From an uncultured Lachnospiraceae bacterium (lineage in GTDB: Bacteria; Bacillota; Clostridia; Lachnospirales; Lachnospiraceae), in NCBI GenBank assembly GCA_934317005.1, contig CAKREB010000001.1, positions 248,001-312,000 of the forward strand: DNA of 64,000 nt. Direction: 5' to 3'. Of the stretch, positions 9,456 through 15,444 are shown one piece after another. The notes under the pieces are model-generated. The model was not told where the DNA came from, ran no database searches, and saw only the letters and a list, made by a program, of their open reading frames with translations. Every line of letters begins with the position of its first letter. Position 1 is the stretch's first letter. The position numbers and the translations under genes were made by a program.

Positions 9456-9475
9456 AGAACAGAAATGAGGATGTT

Positions 9476-10450
9476 ATGTTTGGAAGAAAAAAACAAGAAA
9501 TGATGGTATATGTCATCATGGGATTTCTGGAGGCAGGAAAGACAAGCCTGATCAGAGATCTTTTGCAGGATGAATTGTTTGATGACAATGCAAAGACATT
9601 GATCCTTGCCTGCGAAGAGGGAGAGGAAGAGTATGAGCAGGACGTACTTACAAAGACGGGAGCAGCCTGCGAATATATTGAAGATGAAGAGTCATTTAAT
9701 GGAAAGATCATTGAGAAGTTTTTGAAGAAGCATCGTCCGGACAGGATCATCATTGAATACAATGGAATGTGGCCAACCAGTCACATTCCGGAATTGTATG
9801 ATGATCTGGAGGAAATCTGCTTTGACAGAGAAGTAATCTTTCAGACGATTGATGTGGTCAATGACGAAACATTTTCTCTGTACATGAAGAACATGCCATC
9901 TATGATGGTAGATCAGTTCCGTGTGTCCGAAATGATCATTGTAAACCGTTGTACGCTTCAGACAAGTAAGGCTTCTATCAGGGGAAGCGTAAAGGCAGTC
10001 AATCCAAGAGCCCAGATTGTATACGAATCAGAGGATGACGCATTTTATGAGATGAAGGAAGAGATGCCTTTTGATGTCAATGCAGATATCATCGAAATAT
10101 CAGATGATGACTTTGGCATGTGGTATATTGATATGTTAGATCATCCGGAAACTTATACCGGTAAGACGCTTCGTGTGGCAGGACTGATCCAGAAGCCGCC
10201 GGGACTTCCGGCAGGCTTTGCTGTATTTGGCCGTTTTGCGATGACCTGCTGTGCAGATGACGTACAGTACATGGGATTTTTGTGTAAGGCAGATGACTGG
10301 TCACAGTATAAAAATAAACAGTACGTCAAAGTGACAGCACGTTTAGAGTACAAGTTCATGAAAGAATATGGAGAGGAAGGGCCGGTATTCTATGCGGAAG
10401 AGTTGGAACCGGCTGAAAAGCCAAAGGAAGAACTGGTATATTTCAATTAG
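9476..10450 (+). CDS. G3E-type GTPase fused to a DUF1980-like C-terminal domain
   Basis: A 324-residue protein. The N-terminal half is a divergent G3E GTPase with Walker A GFLEAGKTS (16-24) and the IIIEYNGMWP segment in place of the usual ExSG motif. The family CxCC metal site is absent; only a lone Cys (AACEYIED) is near. From about residue 210 the sequence changes to a pattern I associate with the C-terminal domain of YcgQ/DUF1980 proteins: LDHPETYTGKTLRVAGLI, then FGRFAMTCCADDVQYMGFL, then QYVKVTARLEY. YcgQ proteins work with a YcgR/DUF318 permease in metal-related operons; none is seen here. It shares a transcript with the His-rich GTPase and probably acts with it. Confidence 0.75.
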   Translation: MFGRKKQEMMVYVIMGFLEAGKTSLIRDLLQDELFDDNAKTLILACEEGEEEYEQDVLTKTGAACEYIEDEESFNGKIIEKFLKKHRPDRIIIEYNGMWPTSHIPELYDDLEEICFDREVIFQTIDVVNDETFSLYMKNMPSMMVDQFRVSEMIIVNRCTLQTSKASIRGSVKAVNPRAQIVYESEDDAFYEMKEEMPFDVNADIIEISDDDFGMWYIDMLDHPETYTGKTLRVAGLIQKPPGLPAGFAVFGRFAMTCCADDVQYMGFLCKADDWSQYKNKQYVKVTARLEYKFMKEYGEEGPVFYAEELEPAEKPKEELVYFN

Positions 10451-10557
10451 GTGAAATAGGGTGATGAACGGGAGATTTGTTGCGACGTTCATAACTTTTG
10501 TGAAAAACGTTTACAATTTCTTCATATGTCCATCACCCACCGTTCATAATTGGTGGA

Positions 10558-10663
10558 TATAATAAGACTATCAAATGAAGAAAAACATTTGATAAGTGCT
10601 TAAAATTTTTTCATACCTTCTCCTTATAAGGGACTGCTACATGGAAGCAGTCCTTTGTTTTTG
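10558..10663 (+). ncRNA. possible small RNA or structured 3' UTR after the GTPase pair
   Basis: The 355-bp gap from 10451 to 10805 has no gene. It holds GGGTGATG (about 10459) complementary to CATCACCC (10531-10538), a TATAAT at 10558-10563, a hairpin TATCAAATG/CATTTGATA at 10569-10594, and a terminator at 10628. The last three would define an RNA of about 95 nt, but there is no convincing -35, so it may simply be the 3' end of the GTPase mRNA. Confidence 0.3.
10628..10663 (+). terminator. terminator downstream of the GTPase pair
   Basis: AAGGGACTGCT at 10628-10638 pairs with AGCAGTCCTTT at 10646-10656 around a 7-nt loop, followed by TTTGTTTTT. A fragment of a dispersed element (AAAAACGTTCCGTGAG, about 10691-10706) lies shortly after it. 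Confidence 0.8.
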
Positions 10664-10805
10664 ATATAATAAACTAATTCTTTCATGCAATAAAAACGTT
10701 CCGTGAGAAGGCACAGATGTTATTTCTTTTTAACATTTGTATAAATTTCCATCTTTCGTACAAGATATAGGATAGGATATCGCGGCGAAAGGAGAATACC
10801 GGCTT

Positions 10806-11849
10806 ATGAATACATCGTCACTTGCATACAGATTTTTTCGGGTATTGGTTGTTTCAGGCGGTGTGTATCTTTTTTTTCGTTATGGCTTCTTCTTGCTCTT
10901 TCCCTTTCTGGCAGCCTATGTTTTGATGAGATGGCTTTATCCGGCAATGCAGTTTTTACAGCAACGTTGGCATTGGCCGCATTTTTTGTCTCATTATGGA
11001 ACATTGGCTGTTTTTTTAACGGCAATGGCAGGGGCATCAGGATATATTATCTGGAAGATCTGTAGTCAGTGTTGTCTGTTTTTTCAGAATTTTCCGGTCT
11101 ATCGCCAGATAATCGAACAGTCCTTTGAACGGCAGGCAACACGGTTGTGCCATGGCATCGATTATTATTTCTGCTTGGAAAATGGAACCGTTTATACATT
11201 TGTTGAGGAAAAACTCTGCACATTGGATGAAAACAGTATTCGTCAGATCGTAGGAAATACCGGAAAGATGCTGATAAACTGCCTGTCCGGTTCGTTTCAG
11301 ATTTTTGCGGGTGGAGCGATGTTACTCATGTCTATGGTCATTTTGGTTAAAGAAATGCAGCCGATTCGGGAATTATATCATAAAAGTTCTTTTTATATAC
11401 CATTGCATCGTATTTTTGTCTGTCTAAAAGAGAGTGGTTTGACGTATCTAAAGGTGGAATTTATGATTTTAGGAATCAATGGGCTTGTATGCGTTGCAGG
11501 ACTTTTTTTGATTGGAAATCCGTATTTCTTACTGCTCGGCATGACAATTGCCGTGTTGGACGCTTTTCCGGTTTTGGGGAGCGGTTTTCTCTTTGTGCCG
11601 TGGGGAATCTGGCAATTTTTTGAACAGAATTATTATACCGCAGCGATGCTTATGACAACATATCTGATCACCTTATTTGTGCGGGAATATCTTGAAGCAA
11701 AGCTTTTGGGAAAGGGGATGGGAATGAATCCTTTTTTTATGTTGGCGGCCATCTTTGTTGGAGTTAAGCTGTTTGGTGTGACAGGAATCTTTTTGGGACC
11801 GCTTGCCATCGTGCTGATACAAGTTATCTTATCGGTTGATTGGAGTTGA
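10806..11849 (+). CDS. AI-2E/YtvI-family membrane permease
   Basis: A 347-residue integral membrane protein of the AI-2 exporter family (PF01594), with about seven hydrophobic segments spread over residues 10-345. The C-terminal signature is clear: AVLDAFPVLGSGFLFVPWGI, then KLLGKGMGMNPFFMLAAIFVG and GIFLGPLAIVLI. The pattern is closest to YtvI, a sporulation-associated member in Bacillus. The transported substrate is unknown. The start follows GGAGAATACCGGCTT with a somewhat long spacing of about 11 nt. It is followed 130 nt later by a small membrane protein, without a terminator between. Confidence 0.8.
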   Translation: MNTSSLAYRFFRVLVVSGGVYLFFRYGFFLLFPFLAAYVLMRWLYPAMQFLQQRWHWPHFLSHYGTLAVFLTAMAGASGYIIWKICSQCCLFFQNFPVYRQIIEQSFERQATRLCHGIDYYFCLENGTVYTFVEEKLCTLDENSIRQIVGNTGKMLINCLSGSFQIFAGGAMLLMSMVILVKEMQPIRELYHKSSFYIPLHRIFVCLKESGLTYLKVEFMILGINGLVCVAGLFLIGNPYFLLLGMTIAVLDAFPVLGSGFLFVPWGIWQFFEQNYYTAAMLMTTYLITLFVREYLEAKLLGKGMGMNPFFMLAAIFVGVKLFGVTGIFLGPLAIVLIQVILSVDWS

Positions 11850-11979
11850 AAAAAAGTGTGCAAATTGATAAGATACGAATAACAGGCAGTTGATTGAGGA
11901 TATGCACATTCATCAGAGTGTTCGTATAGAAAAAGCTGCGTTTATGTTTGGTAAGGATGAAAAAAGGAAGGAGAAACGA

Positions 11980-12666
11980 ATGAAAAGAATCTGTGTGATA
12001 GCGGCGGTGGTATTTTTGTTCTCAGGGGTCATTTTGACAGTACTTGACCGACGAGACAATCAGGTAATCGTTGACGAGATTAAAGCATATCCGGTTATTT
12101 CTGTTGAGGATTTGAACGAATATCAGCAAAAGAGCAAGAAGCAGGAGGTTGTGGTAAAAGACATTACACTGCAGGGGAATGTGTACCAGGAACCGGACGG
12201 TTACGTGGAGGGAGAATTTTTCTATCTGGAATTGGATGCGTATAACTATAAGCGGAAGGATTCCGATAAAACATGGGTGTATGATAATGTAAGCAGTTTT
12301 GTGTTAGGGGACGATGATCTGTCGACATCTGTCGATTCAAAACAGGAAATTAGTACAGATTCGGTGTATGACATGCCGTTTATCGATACCTATTATCCAT
12401 ATGGAGAAAAGGGAGGCGTGCGCTACGACTATTATGGACTTGAAGAAGGAGATACATTGACAGCGATTATGACCGTAGGAGAAGGTTCTGCTGTGCTGCA
12501 TTCCCTACTGAAAGAACGGAAGCAGGAGTTTTATGTCTATGGGGATGAGACAGCATTGTATGATTATATGGAAAACTTTGTGCTGGATAAAAGTTATCTG
12601 TTTTTATTGGTGGGAGCTGTGCTTGCCGGATTTTTGCTATATGCGGCATATAAGCTGCGGGACTAG
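11980..12666 (+). CDS. membrane protein with N- and C-terminal TM segments, unknown function
   Basis: A 228-residue protein. Residues 4-22 (ICVIAAVVFLFSGVILTVL) and about 205-223 (LFLLVGAVLAGFLLYAAY) are membrane spans enclosing an extracytoplasmic domain rich in Asp, Tyr and Val. The topology, and the VVVKDITLQGNVYQEP opening of the domain, faintly recall GIDE/TMEM43-type proteins, but I cannot assign it. A longer frame opens at 11890; AAGGAGAAACGA just before ATG 11980 and the immediate hydrophobic segment favour the shorter start. It converges with the histidine kinase gene on the other strand. Confidence 0.65.
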   Translation: MKRICVIAAVVFLFSGVILTVLDRRDNQVIVDEIKAYPVISVEDLNEYQQKSKKQEVVVKDITLQGNVYQEPDGYVEGEFFYLELDAYNYKRKDSDKTWVYDNVSSFVLGDDDLSTSVDSKQEISTDSVYDMPFIDTYYPYGEKGGVRYDYYGLEEGDTLTAIMTVGEGSAVLHSLLKERKQEFYVYGDETALYDYMENFVLDKSYLFLLVGAVLAGFLLYAAYKLRD

Positions 12667-12713
12667 TCGCTGTATTAGAAGCCGGGACGGTCTATTCTAT
12701 CCGAAAATAAAAC

Positions 12714-14021
12714 TTAGATATGACATACAATATTCATAATAAATTCGTGCTCCGTATGGTGAAACTGTGCGGAGCCATTGTATTTTTCCGCAGTAGTAGC
12801 AATCGAGGACAAACCAATACCGGAACCGCCTCTGGTGGTTGAATGATAGATGCCGTCCTTTATATTGACTTTTCCGCTGAAGCTATTTGTAGAAACGATA
12901 TAAAGCAGATTATCATTTTTTACATAAATCATAAAGTTGTGATAGCGTTTGGAGTCTTCTAGAGTTTGACAGCCATGATAGACATTTTCCAAAATATTTC
13001 CGATTAGTGTGCACAATGCAATGTCATTCATGGCAATGTCATTGGGAAGAGAAATGTTCCAATTTCGGGAAATATGGCTCTCATCCATTTGGGTTGCGTA
13101 GTAATTTAACAGTGCATTGGCAGCAATATTGTGACAGTATGCGGTGACTTCGTTGGTTGGCAAGGCATTGATATAACTCTTGATATATGTTTTGAGGGAG
13201 TCGAAATCTTCATTGTCTGCCATTGTCTCCATTGCAATAATGGATTGGCGGAAGTCATGGCGCAGCCGGGCATTTTGTGTAATATATTCCTGCTGTTTCT
13301 GATGCTGGCTGTCCTGCATTTCCAAAAGGCGGATGCGGATTTTGCTTTCGGCACCTTCGATCAGTTCGGTTGCGACAAGATAAAAAAGCGCATAGAACAG
13401 GATGAGCATCAATAACGCAACGGCTAGGAGGAAAAGGTATACTTCGAATACACGGTTAATATAAAGTGTTGCATAATATTTTGGCTGCATTTCTATATTG
13501 ATCGTAATAATGATGATTGGGATCAGCAGTGCGAGATACCAGATCTTAGACTGTTGCAGGGAGTCGACCAGTTTGCTGATATAGCGGTAAAATGGAAGGC
13601 TGAAGGCAAGCGCAAACACACAGCTGAGTGCAAACTGGCAGGCAGAATTTAACAGACAGCTTTTGAAAATATTTTCGCTGGGATGGAACCATGCATCAAT
13701 AGCCAATGCAAAATCTGTCGGAAAAGAAAGAATGGAAATAACAAGCAGAAAAATCGAAAGATTTTGTGCGAAAGTGCTTCGCAACAGCTTGTGGTAGCAG
13801 AAAAAGAGTAGTGCCATAGCAGGAAAAAGTAAAATATTGGCACTAACATCAAAAAGAATGGATAGGAGTGTTAGGAGTGGGATTACAATAGCATTTGTAC
13901 ATAATAAGATGACAGCTAATCTCTTTGGAGTAACCCGTAACTGATGTTTCATCGGTAAAAAGCAAAGAATAGATGCCGGAAGAATGGCAAAAAATTGAAA
14001 AAACTCAGATATATAGTGCAT
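12714..14021 (-). CDS. AgrC-type sensor histidine kinase
   Basis: A 435-residue kinase with six or seven N-terminal membrane segments (about 1-225), a short coiled coil, a phosphoacceptor region LRHDFRQSI and a GHKL ATPase domain with GNILENVYHGC and GSGIGLSSIATTA. This is the architecture of peptide-sensing AgrC/ComD-like kinases that partner LytTR regulators. The gene lies directly downstream of such a regulator on the minus strand, 79 nt away. No AgrB protease or recognisable peptide-precursor gene is adjacent, so the signal is unknown. Confidence 0.88.
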   Translation of the reverse strand: MHYISEFFQFFAILPASILCFLPMKHQLRVTPKRLAVILLCTNAIVIPLLTLLSILFDVSANILLFPAMALLFFCYHKLLRSTFAQNLSIFLLVISILSFPTDFALAIDAWFHPSENIFKSCLLNSACQFALSCVFALAFSLPFYRYISKLVDSLQQSKIWYLALLIPIIIITINIEMQPKYYATLYINRVFEVYLFLLAVALLMLILFYALFYLVATELIEGAESKIRIRLLEMQDSQHQKQQEYITQNARLRHDFRQSIIAMETMADNEDFDSLKTYIKSYINALPTNEVTAYCHNIAANALLNYYATQMDESHISRNWNISLPNDIAMNDIALCTLIGNILENVYHGCQTLEDSKRYHNFMIYVKNDNLLYIVSTNSFSGKVNIKDGIYHSTTRGGSGIGLSSIATTAEKYNGSAQFHHTEHEFIMNIVCHI

Positions 14022-14100
14022 GATAGTATCCTTTCTTACAATTTGAATCAGATAGCAATATATTGTTTGCTACATTACATTTGGGGGTTGATTTGTGGTT

Positions 14101-14832
14101 CTACTCGAGCAATCGGTGCATTTTGGAAAAGGTATAGTTATGCCATGCCTGCTGTAATTTTTTGGCATTGCGGATTGTAATTGGAACAGTGTGCTTTTCT
14201 GTTAAGATACATGTATTTTTCGTAAATTCCACGATGTAATCCATATTACAGAGGATACCACGGCTGACTTGAAGAAAGCGTTGGTCTTCCATAAGTGGTG
14301 CAGAAAGAGAAGCATAGTATATGTAAGGCAGATATTCCCTGCCGGTTCGATCCACTACTTTAGTATAGTGATTGTCAGAAGACAGATACAAAATATCCGA
14401 ATAGAGCAGCTTTGTTTCTATTCCGCTGACGGTAAAAGTCAGATAAGATTCTGATGTTGGGAGGAGCTTGATCGCATCGGAGAGACATCTATGAATGGTT
14501 TCTTCTGTAAATGGTTTGATAATATACTGGAAAGCGTGTGTACCAAATGCGTCATACATAAAGTCTGTGCTCGTAGTGAGAAAAATGATCATTGTGCGGT
14601 GATCGCTTTCCCGGATTTTTGCGGCAACCTCTGTTCCCTTCATGCCACCCATAAAAATGTCTAAAAATACGATTTGATAGGTATCTGCGGTGAATTGTGT
14701 CAAGAAGGCTTCTCCGCTGGAAAAGGAATCGGTTTCTATGAGAAGTTGCTGTTTTTTCGCAAATGTATCTAATATTGTAGTTAATTTTTCGATGGAAGAC
14801 GGCATATCATCTACTATAGCAATGCGTATCAT
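14101..14832 (-). CDS. LytTR-family response regulator
   Basis: A 243-residue regulator. The receiver domain (1-120) has DDMPSS acidic residues, the phosphoacceptor in VFLDIFMGG (about Asp59), and a TTST / IIKPF set. The C-terminal LytTR DNA-binding domain (about 140-240) contains LYSDILYLSSDNHYTKVV and FLQVSRGILCNMDYI. LytTR proteins bind direct repeats of about 9-10 bp spaced by two helical turns upstream of -35 elements; such repeats are found beside this gene at 14901-14950. It starts the minus-strand transcript that continues into the AgrC-like kinase. Confidence 0.9.
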   Translation of the reverse strand: MIRIAIVDDMPSSIEKLTTILDTFAKKQQLLIETDSFSSGEAFLTQFTADTYQIVFLDIFMGGMKGTEVAAKIRESDHRTMIIFLTTSTDFMYDAFGTHAFQYIIKPFTEETIHRCLSDAIKLLPTSESYLTFTVSGIETKLLYSDILYLSSDNHYTKVVDRTGREYLPYIYYASLSAPLMEDQRFLQVSRGILCNMDYIVEFTKNTCILTEKHTVPITIRNAKKLQQAWHNYTFSKMHRLLE

Positions 14833-14879
14833 GATTCTTTTTCCTCCTGTTTTCTGTCGTTACCTGTTTTGCTATTTCT

Positions 14880-14885
14880 ATTATA
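14880..14885 (-). promoter_or_regulatory. -10 element of the LytTR/AgrC-like operon
   Basis: On the minus strand TATAAT lies 48 nt before the regulator start. The region 17-20 bp upstream falls in the inverted copy of the 10-mer repeat (14901-14910), so the regulator may control its own promoter. Confidence 0.5.
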
Positions 14886-14900
14886 CAGGAAAATGTATCA

Positions 14901-14950
14901 AAAGTGTAAAAAAATGTCATTTCACACTGTTTTTTGTGTTTTTACACTGT
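14901..14950. promoter_or_regulatory. three 10-mer repeats at 20-bp spacing: predicted LytTR operator
   Basis: TTCACACTGT (14921-14930) and TTTACACTGT (14941-14950) are direct repeats exactly 20 bp apart. A third, inverted copy (AAAGTGTAAA, 14901-14910, reading TTTACACTTT on the minus strand) is another 20 bp away. The last repeat ends 5 bp before the -35 of the rightward promoter, the standard place for a LytTR activator. Confidence 0.6.
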
Positions 14951-14955
14951 AACAC

Positions 14956-14984
14956 TTGCGCAGTATCTGATTATAGAATACAAT
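14956..14984 (+). promoter_or_regulatory. promoter of the surface-protein pair
   Basis: TTGCGC at 14956-14961 and TACAAT at 14979-14984 are 17 bp apart. The weak -35 next to the predicted LytTR sites suggests dependence on an activator. Confidence 0.6.
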
Positions 14985-15053
14985 GAATTTGCCTTATGGA
15001 TATCGAATAACAATGTATGAATAAGCGGGTATGACATATACATAGAAAGTAGA

Positions 15054-15109
15054 TGCCAAGGGTATAGAAAAAAGGCTGATGTTAAGGGTGCCAAGGGTAT
15101 GAAAAAAGG
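15054..15109 (+). repeat. direct repeat in the leader
   Basis: TGCCAAGGGTAT followed by an A-rich tract occurs at 15054 and again at 15089, 35 bp apart. The two units of about 21 bp differ by one inserted base. Confidence 0.8.
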
Positions 15110-15257
15110 GAAACGATAGCGAAATGAACTGTAAAGCAAAGCACGGGTATGCTTTGTGAAAGGAGCAGAATTTCGCAGGCAGGGTATGCATAATGCTCTG
15201 CTGCTCCAATATAAATTCGTTTGAGTGCAGGGGATACTATGCCCTGTAGCATGCGAA

Positions 15258-15310
15258 AATGTGCCATTGGTGATCTTGTAACAGAGGTCGGATGGCACAT
15301 TTTTTATTTT
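15258..15310 (+). terminator. leader terminator before the first surface protein
   Basis: AATGTGCCA (15258-15266) pairs with TGGCACATT (15293-15301), followed by TTTTATTTT. It lies 135 nt before the coding start, so read-through must be allowed for expression. GTGCCA also occurs at 15088-15093 and could pair with the right arm as a competing stem. Confidence 0.65.
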
Positions 15311-15367
15311 GTTACAGGAAACAAGAAGTTTCCCATAACAAAATAAATGCTCTGTGAAGATGCGATC
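15308..15367 (+). repeat. dispersed post-terminator hairpin element, copy 1
   Basis: ACAGGAAAC-AAGAA-GTTTCCCA with flanking ATTTTGTTA and TAACAAAAT arms forms a long hairpin. It is followed by AAATAAATGCTCTGTGAAGA. The same organisation is found at 54518-54578 before trpE, again directly after a leader terminator. Confidence 0.6.
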
Positions 15368-15444
15368 ACAGCATAAAAGAAAATGTTTGGAAGAGCAGAC
15401 ACAAATGCGCAAAAAGAATGGGTATGAATCGAAAGGAGAGTTTT

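Larger units (their letters stand above)
14991..15444 (+). other. 450-nt structured leader of the surface-protein pair
   Basis: No protein-coding gene is supported between the promoter and ATG 15445. The stretch holds five GGGTATG copies (15027, 15095, 15145, 15182, 15420) and one GGGTATA (15060). It also has hairpins AAAGCA/TGCTTT (about 15139-15156), GGAGCAG/CTGCTCC (about 15162-15207) and CAGGG/CCCTG (about 15227-15245), and a terminator (15258-15310). It then continues into a dispersed hairpin element. This is the arrangement of a conditional-termination leader, but I match it to no known riboswitch class. Confidence 0.5.

Noticed and set aside
15054..15109. CRISPR-like or tandem array suggested by spaced GGGTATG repeats
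   Set aside because: Spacing is irregular (35-50 bp and more), the repeat is only 7 bp outside one pair, and no cas gene is present.
15120..15250. Possible class-I cyclic di-GMP riboswitch because of AAAGCACGGGT-like sequence
   Set aside because: The conserved tetraloop-receptor and the GGGCAAAC/CGCAAAGCC cores are missing, and the hairpin order does not fit.
14991..15300. Short frames such as MNCKAKHGYAL and MHNALLLQYKFV as possible pheromone precursors for the AgrC-like kinase
   Set aside because: None has a well-spaced ribosome site, leader/cargo structure or conserved Cys arrangement of an AgrD-type peptide. The region is better explained as structured leader RNA.
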